Positions 26,219-36,965 of a stretch of 64,000 nt of DNA are shown in pieces (the stretch's first letter is position 1; each line of letters starts with the position of its first letter). The translations under genes and the position numbers were made by a program. The stretch is from Rossellomorea vietnamensis (GTDB taxonomy: Bacteria > Bacillota > Bacilli > Bacillales > Bacillaceae_B), in NCBI RefSeq assembly GCF_025398035.1, contig NZ_CP104558.1:1302001-1366000 (forward strand), given 5' to 3'. Below the pieces are notes generated by a model. It ran no database searches. It was not told the DNA's origin and saw only the letters and a list, made by a program, of their open reading frames with translations.

Positions 26219-29200
26219 TTATAACTCCAACACATGTCCTCCATCGAAGAAATACAGATACTTTTCTGCTACCGGTTCCTTCCATATGGATTCCAGTGCC
26301 CGGGTGTATAATTCGATTTGCACTTTATACCTCTCTTCAAGGACTGGCCTCGCTTCAGTGAATCCGCCCTGATAACGGTCATGGATGCCGTCTGTTTTGT
26401 AATCCAACAGGACGATCCCCGACTCATCCCTGAATACACAGTCGATGACCCCTTGAACAAGGATGGTTTCTTCAGGTGCTTCTTCACCCGTTTCCGATAT
26501 TTCACTAAGGGGAACGCTCATACTGAATGGGATTTCCCGCTGGACATCCAGGGCATTTGCCATCCTCTGACCGATTCCACTCTGGAAGAAGCCTGCGATG
26601 TGTTCGACTGACACCGCCAGTTTCTGTTCTTCTGTCAGGATTTCTTTCTGAACGAGCCTTGATAAAAGATCTTCAACCTTTTCCTCTGTCGGCACCCCAT
26701 CGTCAAAAGAAATATGCTGCATGACAGTATGCATGGCTGTTCCCTTCTCAGCAGGGGACAGTTCCTTCGATTGCATGAACTGAGGTCGATTATACACAGG
26801 TTTATGGTGCTGCCTCAGGATATCATTACTTGAGGCTTCGTCCCTTATTTCAACCATCCGTTTCAGCTCTGAAACTGATTGCTTTGAACGAAGGTTTGTA
26901 GCACGTATATGAGGGTACTCCCACGATAGGCGTTCTAATACCTCTTCGTGACGGGGTGACACAATATCCACCACTTCGCCATTCTTCACTTTCTCCTGCC
27001 ACGTTTTTTCTTCTTTCATTTCTTCATCCTCATCCGCCACCAACTCGGATTTATGAATTTTCGTGATATGAAAGCAGGAAGGGTGATTAAGAATCTCTTC
27101 ATTCATCAAGCCGACTCCTGACGCGCCAAGCTCCCCACACTGAGGATGACGCATGAGGGAGGGACCTATCCAATCAAGATAAGAACTAGCCCCTGCCCGG
27201 TCATAATCAGATAATAACCAATCGGTCTGACTTAAAGCCCCCCGCCATTTCTCCAGCGATTTCTCCAGGCTTTTCACGGTACCGACCAGATATAATTTCT
27301 CCTTGGCCCGGGTCAATGCCACATACAGCACCCGCATCTCCTCCGAAATCGCCTCCATCCGCTTCTTCCGCTTGAACGCCAATTGGGGAAGGGACGGGTA
27401 GCTGATCCGTTTAGCTGCATCGGTATATTTCACGGCCAATCCAAGGTCTTTATCCAATAAGTATGCTGCATTCAGATCCATCAGGTTAAATTGTTTAGAG
27501 GTCCCGGCGACAAATACGACGGGGAACTCAAGGCCTTTACTGGAATGGATCGTCATTAACCGTACCACATCTTCCTGTTCACTCAGGGCTCTCGCCACTC
27601 CGAGATCATCTCCCCGTTCCCTCATCCTGTCAATGAATCGCAGGAATCGGAATAATCCCCTGAAGGAAGTTTCTTCGTACTGCCGGGCACGGTCATAGAG
27701 TGCCCTGAGATTAGCCTGTCGCTGCTTCCCGCCGGCCATCCCTCCTACATAATCATAGAATCGGGTATCCCGGTACAATTGCCAGATCAATTCTGTCACC
27801 GAGCCCTGCCTTGCCTTCGTCCGCCAGTTCCCGAGGTGATAAAGGAACACTTTGACCTTTTCGAATGTTTCTTCTTCACGGGGATTGCCCGGCTTTTCAC
27901 TGGCAAATGTCTTCAACGCTTCGTAATACGTCCCTGCCCTGGAGTGGACCCGTATACTGGCAAGACCCTGCTCATCGAGTCCGACAATCGGAGATCTTAG
28001 TACAGACGCAAGGGGGATATCCTGGTACGGATTATCGATCACTTTCAGCAGGGAAAGCATAATGGCAATCTCGGTCGCCTCGAAATATCCTGTAGATAAA
28101 TTTGCATAAATCGGTATTCCCTGGCGTTTGAATTCTTCCATGATTTCTGCCGCCCAAGGCATGGAACGAAGCAGGATCACGACGTCACGGTACTGTATCG
28201 GACGCTCGGTTTTCGTTTTGGTATCATAGACCGGTGTCCGCTCTTCGATCATTTTTTTCACTTTGTTTGCCATATAACGGGCTTCGAGGACCGATTTCTC
28301 GATATCCCCTTCATCAAAGATGGACAGCCCCTCTTCATCACCACTGGCAGAAGGTTCCTCTGTTTCCTGATCGATGATGGCCACTTCAATCGGATACTCC
28401 GTTTCCTCCGGATAAGGGGCACCTTTTACAAGTTCGGCTTCCCTGTTGTATTCCATTTCACCGACCGATGGGCCCATGATCTGTTTAAATAAGAAGTTCG
28501 TCCCTTCCAGCACTTCTTTCCGGCTTCGGAAGTTTTGGGAAAGATCGATCTTCAATCCGGCTTCCCCTCTCTCGGGAAGAAAACGGGTATACTTTCCTAA
28601 AAACAGATTCGGTTCCGCTAATCTGAATCGGTAAATGGATTGCTTTACATCCCCCACCATGAACCGGTTTCCAATTTCTTCACGTTCCTCGGTAATGAGG
28701 AGGAGGATGGATTCCTGAACCATATTCGTATCCTGGTATTCATCCACCAGTACTTCTTTGAACTTATTTTTGTAAAGATTTGCTGCTTCTGAAGGAACCA
28801 ATGCTTCAGATGAAGGGTCCCTTAATATATCGAGACAAAAATGTTCCAAATCGGCAAAATCGACGAGTCCCTTTTCTTCCTTCACTAGCCTGAAACGGGT
28901 ACCGAATTCGATCACCACTTCCGCCAGGGTGTGGATCACGCCCTTCATCTTCCGCATATCTTCAAGGAATGAACCGGGTCTTCTTGAAAAGAAATCCTCC
29001 TGAATCTTTTCCAGTGTCTTCTTTCCTTGATCCCGGAGTTTCTTCGCTTCATCCACTATTTCTTTATCATAATCGTCCCCCCTGCATGCTTTCAGCTTCG
29101 TAAAGGGCAGGGTTTGTATCGTTTCATATAAAGTGTTCCAGGAAGTTGCGAGACTTTCCTCCAGGCTCTCGACGATCTCGATATCGCTTAAGAAATTCTC

Positions 29201-29977
29201 CGCTCTCGGACCAGGTCCCCCCGGCACACGGGTGAGTTCCAGAGCCCGCTGAAATAAGCTTTTTGCACCATGAAGCTGTAATCGGATATCTGTCAGAAGA
29301 GGCTCAATAAAGGAGAGTTGATCGATTTCCTTCCCTTCTTCCACCTCATATAGAACCTCGAGTCTTCTCAACCACTCATCGGGGTTCGGGTGGGAGCGGG
29401 AAAAATCATACAGCTTCCTGATCATATCCTGCAGGGCACCGTCACTTCGGTCGTTTGTAAATGTATCGACGAGCTTAAAGAAGTCCTGATTATCTTCCTT
29501 GCCGTATTCCTCTTCAAAAAGATCATCAAGGACCTCATCCCGAAGCAGGTCTCCTTCGGTCTCATCTGCGATCCTGAATCCAGGATCGATATCAATGAGA
29601 TAATAATATTTTCGTATCACTTCGAGACAAAAGGAGTGTAGGGTCGAAATGGACGCCCGGTTCAGTAAACTGAGCTGCTTCCTTAAATGGCGGGAATGGG
29701 GGTCCTCATCGATTGCCTTCTCCAGCGCCACGCCGATCCGATGTCTCATTTCAGCCGCTGAAGCATTGGTAAAGGTAACAACCAATAACTCATCCACGTC
29801 CATCCTGTCTTCTTCTGAGAGGATCTTCTGAATGATCCTCTCTACCAGGACAGCTGTCTTACCCGACCCTGCCGCTGCAGCGACAAGGATGTCCTGCCCT
29901 TTTGCCCAGATCGCCTTCCACTGATCATCCGTCCATGTAACATGATCCGGCTTGACTGGAATACTGCCATTATTCAT
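26219..29977 (-). CDS. addA: ATP-dependent helicase/nuclease subunit AddA
   Basis: 1252 aa, helicase-nuclease of the AddAB recombination complex (the RecBCD equivalent). UvrD-type motifs: Walker A AAAAGSGKTAVLVERI, VDEYQDTN, GDVKQSIYRFR, MTIHSSKGLEFPVVF and VALTRAKEKLYLVG. The C-terminal RecB nuclease site is IVLLDYKTD (about residue 1190). Starts within the last 8 bp of addB. Processes double-strand breaks and responds to Chi. Confidence 0.96.
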   Translation of the reverse strand: MNNGSIPVKPDHVTWTDDQWKAIWAKGQDILVAAAAGSGKTAVLVERIIQKILSEEDRMDVDELLVVTFTNASAAEMRHRIGVALEKAIDEDPHSRHLRKQLSLLNRASISTLHSFCLEVIRKYYYLIDIDPGFRIADETEGDLLRDEVLDDLFEEEYGKEDNQDFFKLVDTFTNDRSDGALQDMIRKLYDFSRSHPNPDEWLRRLEVLYEVEEGKEIDQLSFIEPLLTDIRLQLHGAKSLFQRALELTRVPGGPGPRAENFLSDIEIVESLEESLATSWNTLYETIQTLPFTKLKACRGDDYDKEIVDEAKKLRDQGKKTLEKIQEDFFSRRPGSFLEDMRKMKGVIHTLAEVVIEFGTRFRLVKEEKGLVDFADLEHFCLDILRDPSSEALVPSEAANLYKNKFKEVLVDEYQDTNMVQESILLLITEEREEIGNRFMVGDVKQSIYRFRLAEPNLFLGKYTRFLPERGEAGLKIDLSQNFRSRKEVLEGTNFLFKQIMGPSVGEMEYNREAELVKGAPYPEETEYPIEVAIIDQETEEPSASGDEEGLSIFDEGDIEKSVLEARYMANKVKKMIEERTPVYDTKTKTERPIQYRDVVILLRSMPWAAEIMEEFKRQGIPIYANLSTGYFEATEIAIMLSLLKVIDNPYQDIPLASVLRSPIVGLDEQGLASIRVHSRAGTYYEALKTFASEKPGNPREEETFEKVKVFLYHLGNWRTKARQGSVTELIWQLYRDTRFYDYVGGMAGGKQRQANLRALYDRARQYEETSFRGLFRFLRFIDRMRERGDDLGVARALSEQEDVVRLMTIHSSKGLEFPVVFVAGTSKQFNLMDLNAAYLLDKDLGLAVKYTDAAKRISYPSLPQLAFKRKKRMEAISEEMRVLYVALTRAKEKLYLVGTVKSLEKSLEKWRGALSQTDWLLSDYDRAGASSYLDWIGPSLMRHPQCGELGASGVGLMNEEILNHPSCFHITKIHKSELVADEDEEMKEEKTWQEKVKNGEVVDIVSPRHEEVLERLSWEYPHIRATNLRSKQSVSELKRMVEIRDEASSNDILRQHHKPVYNRPQFMQSKELSPAEKGTAMHTVMQHISFDDGVPTEEKVEDLLSRLVQKEILTEEQKLAVSVEHIAGFFQSGIGQRMANALDVQREIPFSMSVPLSEISETGEEAPEETILVQGVIDCVFRDESGIVLLDYKTDGIHDRYQGGFTEARPVLEERYKVQIELYTRALESIWKEPVAEKYLYFFDGGHVLEL

Positions 29978-32900
29978 TGGATTCTGCCTCCTCTCTCACT
30001 TTCCGTAATAAATCTTCCGGTTTCGCTGTCGGCAGCACTCTGTACTCGTTTTCCTCCAACGACTGATCAAATTGACAGACGGAACGGTACGAACAAAATT
30101 GACACGGGGTCCGGTCCTTCAGCTTATAAGGAGCTATATCCGTCTCTCCTGAAATGATCCGGTTCCCGGAGGCTTCATAGAGCTTTCTGACATGTTGTCG
30201 CATATAATGAAAGTCTTCACCTGAGGCCGCCTTCGAACGGGAAGATAACGTACCGTCCTTCTTGATCCCTGCTGAAATGATATCAGAGTTCCCCGTATCG
30301 AGCGTCTGGTCCATTAATCTGACAATGTCGGAATCCCCAAGGACGAGGCCCTTCATCTTAAAGCTCTTGAAAATTTCGTTCTCGATTTGATCCATTGTCA
30401 GGATCTTCTTGCTGTTGATCATCGGGTTGTGAACGTGGAAATAGAGGACACCGGCAGGCTTCGCTTCCTTTCCGACGAACTGTTTTGAATTGGTTAACAC
30501 AATGTCCAAATACGTCAGCATTTGCAGGGCCAAACCGTAATAGACTTCCGTCATATCCAAATCCCTGGCGCTCGATTTGTAATCGACGATTCTGAGATAC
30601 ACCCCGTTTGCATCCTCCGCTTTATCCACCCGGTCAATCCTTCCCTGCAGCTCCATCTTCGTCCCATTTCTCAATTGGAACTGGAACGGCGGAAGAGTCG
30701 CCTGGGGACCGAATCCAAGTTCCACCCCTACAGGTACAAACCCGCTGGCCTTCGCATGTTCACTTAGGATGAGGCTTGCCCTGCCTATGATTTGCTCAAG
30801 CTTCTGAGCGATATAATAGTGCCGGTTCGAGCTTAATAGGATCTGATGCTGCAGCTTTGGTGCAAGCATCAGGACCGCTTCTTTCGCCAACTGCAAACAC
30901 TGGGATTTCGAGAGTGATGCCCATGTCAGACCATGTCGCTCCACTTCTTCTGAGATCCATTTTAAAGCCGAGTGGAACATTTCACCGATATCCGGTGCCT
31001 CTAATTTGAAGAAATCCCGTTCCCTGAGCTTCAGTCCATGACTCGCAAAATGTGAGAATGGGCAGCTGTGAAAGAGCTCCATCCGGGAAACACTGGCAAG
31101 GATATGGTCCCCGTACAAATCTTTGCTCGTATCTTCTGACAGTTGATTTCCGCGATTTTCATAAAAAAGGCTCGACAGGATATGCCCGGAATGCCATTTC
31201 CATTCATTGGACTCAGTATAAAAATTATACACATCCCACCAGAAGTCATGGATCGGATACTCCCTCTTCTTTAACTGAAGCTGCGACGTCAGATGGGAAA
31301 TCGTCACATTTGGATGACAGACGTAATGAAGCTGATCTTCTTCAGATAGTTCCGACGGTTCATTGATGAGAAGCTTTGTGTGTGCATCCGGGAACATTTC
31401 ATTCAATCTCTTAATGAATGAGGAAGGCAAGAGCGCCTTTCCTTCTTCATTTGCGATGGGATAGCTGATGAAAAGGCGTTCGGCCGGAGTCGTGAACGCT
31501 TTATACGCCACAAACTCTTCATCCAACAGCTTCGTCCTGTTACTCGGGGCGATCTTGAATCCCCTTGTGATCAATGACTCACGATCTTCATCGGACAGGA
31601 CCCCTTCTTCATTCATTTTCGCAGGGAGAACCCCGTCATTCACTCCAATGATGAACGCGGCTTTGATATCGCCAAGTCTGGATTTCTCGAGATCTGCAAT
31701 AATGACCTGATCAATGGCAGGGGGGACCAATGAGAATTCCATCGTTTCAATCCCTGCATCAAGGATGGATGAGAATTTCTTCATGGTCGTATCTTCATCA
31801 CCAAGCATCTCTACATATTGATCAAGGAGATCCATCACCGCCGACCACGCCTGGTCATGTTCCCTTGCTGCGATCAAATTTCCTTTTTCCTCTGCTTCGA
31901 TGCGCATCCGTTCAAGCTTTGCCGGTATATCCAACTCTTCAAGATAAAGATAAAGGGCCTCACAGTATTCCCGTCCCGTGGCGCGCTTCTTTAATCGTTT
32001 TCCCAGACGGATGATCGGAGCCGAGATAAATAACCGCAATTCATTGATCTCGTGCTCAAGCTCCCTCTCCCGGTCGGTCTGAGGTGCATCCACATGTTCG
32101 AGACCCCTGAAGCGACGGTATTTCCAGCGGTCTTTTTTCGTCCACCGGTCTCCCTTTATTCCATAAGCGAGCACATAGTTCTCCAGCCGGTCCATCTTTT
32201 CACGCAAATCGGTTGGGTTCTTCTGATATGGAAATAAAAGGTCTGTTTTCACTGCCCGGAAGACCGGCTCGTACCTCCAGTTCGTGTTCATGATCTCAAG
32301 TGTGGAGCGAATGAGTTCGATGAGAGGATGGTTCAGCATCGTCCGCTTCTGATCAAGGAAAAAGGGGATCGCATAATCCTGGAAAATCGTTTCGACCTTA
32401 TCACGATAATCCTGGCTGTTCCGAACCAATACGGCGATATCCTTGTAGCGGTATCCTTCTTCCCGGGCAAGCTTTCTGATCTCCCTGGCGATTCCTTCTA
32501 CCTCAGCCCGACGGTTGGACGCTTCGAGGAATTCAATGGTGTCCTTTCCCCCCTCATAGGGAATCGTTGGACGCTCTTCAAAATGACGCTCTAAATGAAG
32601 CATCGTTTCACTCTGGTAGCGAATCGGTTTAGTGAGTACCTCTTCATTCACCGATACCCCTGACACCCTGCATATATCCTGAAGGGTATGATAGGTTTCG
32701 TTTGTCATCCGATACAGGCTCAACTCGTTCATGGCGTCGATTGGCTGCTCAGGATCCGTTGTAAGGGCAACCGTCACTTTTTTGGTATGTTGTATGAGCT
32801 GATCGATTATGAGGTATTCCTGTGGAGTGAAACTATGAAAGCCGTCTATGTAGATCTCTGCCTTTTTCAGGAGGTCGGAGTTTTTCACATGATCAGCCAG

Positions 32901-33452
32901 CAGTTGAAAATAATCTTCCGAATCAATGTACTTTCCAAAAAGCTTTTCCTCAAAATTTTCATAAATCAGTTCAAGGTCATGAAGCTTATCCTTCAATACC
33001 TTGGAGCGATCACTTTCTCCCTTGAATTCCAGCAGGTCCGCGGGCGTTATGCAGTAGCGCTTGAACTCCTTGACAATCGCTTCCACATGATGAATGAATC
33101 CCGGCTTGTCCGATGCCTTGGTGAAAATATGGAGATTCTCCTTGTTTTCGTCTATGATCTTCCGGATCATCATATTCAAACCGACATCAGATAGGTGATA
33201 ACGGCTCATTCCACCTGTCTCCTGGAGGATCTTCCACGCAAGGCGGGTGAAGCTGAACACCTGTCCGCGGATCATACCATTCAATCCCGGCGTGTTTACG
33301 AGCTCGTATTCAGATATAAAGGACATTTGATCCGGTACGATATAGATGATTGGATCTCCATTCGGGGCTTCCAACAAACTCTTCTTCATCTCATCCAATA
33401 TGCGATGGGTTTTCCCCGTACCGGAGCGTCCGAGAATAAAACGTACAGACAT
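29970..33452 (-). CDS. addB: ATP-dependent nuclease subunit AddB
   Basis: 1160 aa. N-terminal Walker A GRSGTGKTH, degenerate helicase core for Chi recognition, and a C-terminal RecB-type nuclease with GRIDRVDKAED and RIVDYKSS. The cysteines of the Fe-S staple are visible as HSCPFSHF and CQFCSYRSVCQF. AAAGGAG upstream of the ATG. Forms an operon with addA. Confidence 0.95.
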   Translation of the reverse strand: MSVRFILGRSGTGKTHRILDEMKKSLLEAPNGDPIIYIVPDQMSFISEYELVNTPGLNGMIRGQVFSFTRLAWKILQETGGMSRYHLSDVGLNMMIRKIIDENKENLHIFTKASDKPGFIHHVEAIVKEFKRYCITPADLLEFKGESDRSKVLKDKLHDLELIYENFEEKLFGKYIDSEDYFQLLADHVKNSDLLKKAEIYIDGFHSFTPQEYLIIDQLIQHTKKVTVALTTDPEQPIDAMNELSLYRMTNETYHTLQDICRVSGVSVNEEVLTKPIRYQSETMLHLERHFEERPTIPYEGGKDTIEFLEASNRRAEVEGIAREIRKLAREEGYRYKDIAVLVRNSQDYRDKVETIFQDYAIPFFLDQKRTMLNHPLIELIRSTLEIMNTNWRYEPVFRAVKTDLLFPYQKNPTDLREKMDRLENYVLAYGIKGDRWTKKDRWKYRRFRGLEHVDAPQTDRERELEHEINELRLFISAPIIRLGKRLKKRATGREYCEALYLYLEELDIPAKLERMRIEAEEKGNLIAAREHDQAWSAVMDLLDQYVEMLGDEDTTMKKFSSILDAGIETMEFSLVPPAIDQVIIADLEKSRLGDIKAAFIIGVNDGVLPAKMNEEGVLSDEDRESLITRGFKIAPSNRTKLLDEEFVAYKAFTTPAERLFISYPIANEEGKALLPSSFIKRLNEMFPDAHTKLLINEPSELSEEDQLHYVCHPNVTISHLTSQLQLKKREYPIHDFWWDVYNFYTESNEWKWHSGHILSSLFYENRGNQLSEDTSKDLYGDHILASVSRMELFHSCPFSHFASHGLKLRERDFFKLEAPDIGEMFHSALKWISEEVERHGLTWASLSKSQCLQLAKEAVLMLAPKLQHQILLSSNRHYYIAQKLEQIIGRASLILSEHAKASGFVPVGVELGFGPQATLPPFQFQLRNGTKMELQGRIDRVDKAEDANGVYLRIVDYKSSARDLDMTEVYYGLALQMLTYLDIVLTNSKQFVGKEAKPAGVLYFHVHNPMINSKKILTMDQIENEIFKSFKMKGLVLGDSDIVRLMDQTLDTGNSDIISAGIKKDGTLSSRSKAASGEDFHYMRQHVRKLYEASGNRIISGETDIAPYKLKDRTPCQFCSYRSVCQFDQSLEENEYRVLPTAKPEDLLRKVREEAESNE

Positions 33453-33615
33453 CCTCTCACTCCTTTTCTTATATTCTATCTATTCTACCCAAGAGGGTTT
33501 ATGAATTTTTGTATAGGTTCATTATAGTACACAACTACGAATCTTTCCCGTCTCAATTTTGATTGAAAATATTTGGAACATCCGCATACAGTAAAGATAG
33601 GTAGGTGATATCATC

Positions 33616-34773
33616 ATGAATCCAAATTTCAACAGAATTGCTGCTGTCCTGGTTGTGATGGCCGTAATGGTCGCTTGTAATATTTACACCTTCATCCCCA
33701 TTTATGGAAGCATCTCTGCCACTCTTTCCATTCCCCAAAGTGAAGTCGTCATGGCCGGAACTTCATTTATCTTTCTCTACGCATGCGGATTATTAACCTT
33801 TGCCAATGCCGCAGACCACTTCGGCAAAAAAAAGATCCTCGTCTGGGGGATGCTTGCATCTGCCGTTTCTTCAGGACTCGTTGGACTATCTGCAGACTTT
33901 TGGAGTTTATTAATCACGAGGGGAGTACAGGGATTTTGTCTGGGGAGCTTTGCACCTGTCGCGTTTGCCTATACGTATGATTTGTTTTCAGGAAAGCATC
34001 GGACCCTGCTTCTGGCCTTCATCAATTCAGGATTTCTCTTTGCCGGTATCCTCGGTCAGTTGCTCAGCGAAGGAATCACACGCTTCTCCGGCTGGTCTGC
34101 AGTGTTCTTCTTTTTCGCGGTGGTGTACGCTTCCCTTTTCTTAATCGGAAACCAGACGCTTCCATCAACAAACGTTGTATCTGTTTCACCCTCACAACAA
34201 CTCGCCACCATCGTAAAGCTGCTTAAGAGAAAAGAACTCCTTTACTGTTACGGAATCGTCTTCACCCTTCTCGCTACATTCATCGCCTATTATGACAGCT
34301 TGACCCGCTACATGTCAGACGATCCCGGCCTGCTTTTCCTCACCAGGTCAGTAGGACTGATCGGAGCCGGTTTATCCCTTTTCACCGGCCGTCTTATGGA
34401 GGCACTCGGAATCTACAAAACTCTGTTTATCGGAGTCGCTTTATCGCTGATAAGTGTGGGGGCTGCTTTCATGTTTGCATATGATCACGAACCCTTCATC
34501 ATCATTCTTTCTTCCATTCTTTTTGTCTCGGCGACCTCCTTATTGATCCCGACCGTCATCACCCTGATCGGAAATATGAGCGGAAAGGGACGAAGCCAGG
34601 CACTCAGCCTCTACTCCTTTCTATTATTAGGAGGGACCAGCGTGGCACCGTTGGTCATCATGCATCTTACCTATGTACAATCGCTGTTTCTGTTAGTGGG
34701 ATGCTTTTTATTTCATGCTTGGATGGGGGGCTTGTTATATGCGGGGCGGAAGAGATGGGGGACTGGGGATTAG
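33616..34773 (+). CDS. MFS transporter
   Basis: 385 aa with 12 predicted helices. The loop 2-3 signature is ADHFGKKKILVWG, and RGVQGFCLGSFAPVAFAY resembles the motif C region of drug/H+ antiporters of the YnfM type. Single gene divergent from addB. AGGTG lies 9 bp before the ATG. Substrate unknown. Confidence 0.8.
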   Translation: MNPNFNRIAAVLVVMAVMVACNIYTFIPIYGSISATLSIPQSEVVMAGTSFIFLYACGLLTFANAADHFGKKKILVWGMLASAVSSGLVGLSADFWSLLITRGVQGFCLGSFAPVAFAYTYDLFSGKHRTLLLAFINSGFLFAGILGQLLSEGITRFSGWSAVFFFFAVVYASLFLIGNQTLPSTNVVSVSPSQQLATIVKLLKRKELLYCYGIVFTLLATFIAYYDSLTRYMSDDPGLLFLTRSVGLIGAGLSLFTGRLMEALGIYKTLFIGVALSLISVGAAFMFAYDHEPFIIILSSILFVSATSLLIPTVITLIGNMSGKGRSQALSLYSFLLLGGTSVAPLVIMHLTYVQSLFLLVGCFLFHAWMGGLLYAGRKRWGTGD

Positions 34774-34810
34774 CGCCACACCTCTCCCCACAAAAAAAAG
34801 AAGGACACCC

Positions 34811-35347
34811 TCATCCTCCTTTCCATTCATCCACCAATAACCCATACAGGATCATGTCATATCGTTTCCCGTCCCTCTGCAGGAACTGTCGGAAGCTTCC
34901 TTCTTTCGTGAACCCCAGTGATTCATATAAACGGATCGCTCTCTCATTATACGAAAATACCGTTAACTGAAGACGGTGTAAATTCAACTCATGAAACCCA
35001 TAGGCCAGGAGACACTGCATGGCTTCCCTGCCGTATCCATTTCCCCATGACTGCTCGTCACCGATGGAAATCGAGACCCATCCCACTCGATGTGTCCACA
35101 GAATTCCGTCCAACTCAACAAATCCGATGATCCTGCCGTCATCCTTCAGACGGACGGCAAAACGATAGGCATTGTCACCGGAATCGCCCATCCATTTCTT
35201 GATTTCCTCTTCTGATTTCGGTTTATGGGGGAGGGCATCCAATAGTCTTTGCACATCTTCATTTTGATTCCATTCCCTTATTGCCGAAACGTCTTCTTCC
35301 TGAAATCCTGATAGGTATATTCTTGTACTGGATAATAACCGTTTCAT
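34811..35347 (-). CDS. GNAT family N-acetyltransferase
   Basis: 178 aa, RimJ/RimL-like. The acetyl-CoA site is EQSWGNGYGREAMQCLLAYGF and the C-terminal strand-turn is NERAIRLYESLGFTKEG. ATG at 35347 has GAGGTG 6 bp upstream; a GTG at 35356 lies inside that ribosome site and is rejected. 48 bp after the acyl-CoA ligase gene, so possibly cotranscribed with it. Acceptor substrate unknown. Confidence 0.85.
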   Translation of the reverse strand: MKRLLSSTRIYLSGFQEEDVSAIREWNQNEDVQRLLDALPHKPKSEEEIKKWMGDSGDNAYRFAVRLKDDGRIIGFVELDGILWTHRVGWVSISIGDEQSWGNGYGREAMQCLLAYGFHELNLHRLQLTVFSYNERAIRLYESLGFTKEGSFRQFLQRDGKRYDMILYGLLVDEWKGG

Positions 35348-35395
35348 CCTTTTCACCTCGATATATGTATTTCGAGATGTTCCGTTATTTTTCCT

Positions 35396-36883
35396 TTATT
35401 GCCCCTGTAAAAGCTTTGTCAATGCCTGTTTATTGACTTTGCCCACATCTGTTTTCGGTAATTCTTTCACAAAGTGATAGTCCTTGGGGATCTTATACTT
35501 GCCGAACTTCTGCAGGCAAAATGCCTTCACATCCTCCGTTGATATACCAGCACCTTTTTGTAACGAAATGAAGGACGTGACGACTTCCCCCCATTTTTCA
35601 TGGGGCAAACCGATCACCGCACACTCAGAAACTGCAGGGTGCTCGCTTATCCAGTGCTCGAGCTCCTGAGGGTAAATATTCTCACCGCCTGAAATGATCA
35701 TGTCTTTTTTCCGGCCGACAATGTAGTAATCTTCATCCTCATCGAATTTCGCCAGGTCCCCCGTATGAAGCCAGCCGTCTTGTATCACCTGTTGTGTTTG
35801 TTCAGGATTCTGCCAATATTCTTTGAATAAATGATCTCCACCTAATAAAAGTTCCCCGACTTCCCCGCGGCCGACAGGGTTCCCCTCGTCATCGATGACC
35901 TTCACCCGGTTCAACATCATCGCTTTCCCGACCGAACCCTTTTTCATACGGGAAGGGTCAATGTAGAAATTATTTGGCCCCGCTTCTGTCAGACCATACC
36001 CTTCCTTAAAAGGAATCTCTTTTTCTTTAAAAAATTCGTATACTTTCCCCGGACAAGGGGCTCCGCCGGATAAAAACACCTTCATCTTCGGGAAAGGGGT
36101 AGACTTGAATTCGTCCTTTTCCATCAGCAAATGATACATGGTCGGTACAAGGAGAACAATGCTGCACTCATATTCATTTAAAGCCCGTATCGCCTGTTCC
36201 GGATCGAACCTCTCAGCGAGGACGACCTTCCCCCCTATCATTAATAGGGGGATCGATAAAGCATTTAATCCTCCCGTATGAAAAGTAGGCAAATACGTCA
36301 CGGTGCAATCTTCCTGGATTAAATTCCAGCTCACCACTGTATTCAGGGCATTTGACGTCACAGATTTGTGTGAAAGGACGACACCCTTTGGACTCCCAGT
36401 CGTACCCCCTGTATAAATCATCAGCCAGGGATCAGAGAGTGAGAGAATGGGGGAATATGACATACCTTTTTCCACTGAGTAAACTTTCCCTGCAGCATCC
36501 TCTATACAGAATTGTGGGCAGCATTTAGAAATTGACGTAACGAGGAATTGAAGTTCTTTTTTATAAAAAAGAAGACTGGGGGTACAATTCTTTGCAATCG
36601 ATTCAATCTCAGATGGCGCTAACCTCCAATTGAGCGGAACAAACACAGCCCCTATCTTTCCACAAGCAAACAAAATCTCGAAGCAGACCGTATGATTCGT
36701 AGAAATGAACACCACACGGTCCCCTTTTGTGATCCCGTGATGACACATATATTGAGCCCACTTAGACGCCCGTTCATCTAAAGTGCGGTAATCAATCCTC
36801 TCGTTCGTGGCAGCATCCAGTAACGCAATTCGATCAGGAGAGATCATTGATCGCTTATGCAACCAATCTGTGACTCTTTCCAT
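35396..36883 (-). CDS. AMP-dependent acyl-CoA ligase
   Basis: 495 aa ANL-superfamily enzyme that activates a carboxylic acid to its CoA thioester. Motifs: YTGGTTGSPKG (phosphate loop), GYGLTEAGPNNF, GWLHTGDLAKFDEDEDYYIVGRKKDMI hinge, and near the end the catalytic Lys in LPKTDVGKVNKQAL. ATG at 36883 is preferred (GGAGG 8 bp upstream) over the ATG 6 bp earlier. Its promoter carries the same 19-bp box as the liv operon, so its acid substrate may derive from or feed that pathway. Chain specificity cannot be read. Confidence 0.88.
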   Translation of the reverse strand: MERVTDWLHKRSMISPDRIALLDAATNERIDYRTLDERASKWAQYMCHHGITKGDRVVFISTNHTVCFEILFACGKIGAVFVPLNWRLAPSEIESIAKNCTPSLLFYKKELQFLVTSISKCCPQFCIEDAAGKVYSVEKGMSYSPILSLSDPWLMIYTGGTTGSPKGVVLSHKSVTSNALNTVVSWNLIQEDCTVTYLPTFHTGGLNALSIPLLMIGGKVVLAERFDPEQAIRALNEYECSIVLLVPTMYHLLMEKDEFKSTPFPKMKVFLSGGAPCPGKVYEFFKEKEIPFKEGYGLTEAGPNNFYIDPSRMKKGSVGKAMMLNRVKVIDDEGNPVGRGEVGELLLGGDHLFKEYWQNPEQTQQVIQDGWLHTGDLAKFDEDEDYYIVGRKKDMIISGGENIYPQELEHWISEHPAVSECAVIGLPHEKWGEVVTSFISLQKGAGISTEDVKAFCLQKFGKYKIPKDYHFVKELPKTDVGKVNKQALTKLLQGQ

Positions 36884-36913
36884 ACTCATCTCCTCCTTTT
36901 GGTGGTTGTATTC

Positions 36914-36919
36914 ATCATA
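36914..36919 (-). promoter_or_regulatory. -10 box of acyl-CoA ligase promoter
   Basis: Minus-strand TATGAT exactly 10 bp downstream of the second TGTAAC of the shared box. No consensus -35 is present, implying an activator-dependent promoter. Confidence 0.5.
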
Positions 36920-36929
36920 AGGATCAGAG

Positions 36930-36948
36930 GTTACAAATGAGTTACAGG
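36930..36948 (-). promoter_or_regulatory. shared 19-bp activator box, copy A
   Basis: Minus-strand CCTGTAACTCATTTGTAAC; two TGTAAC hexamers with 11-bp period. Identical at all 19 positions to the box at 46969-46987. Lies where a -35 element would be. Confidence 0.7.
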
Positions 36949-36965
36949 CCGTGCCTCCTTCAACG

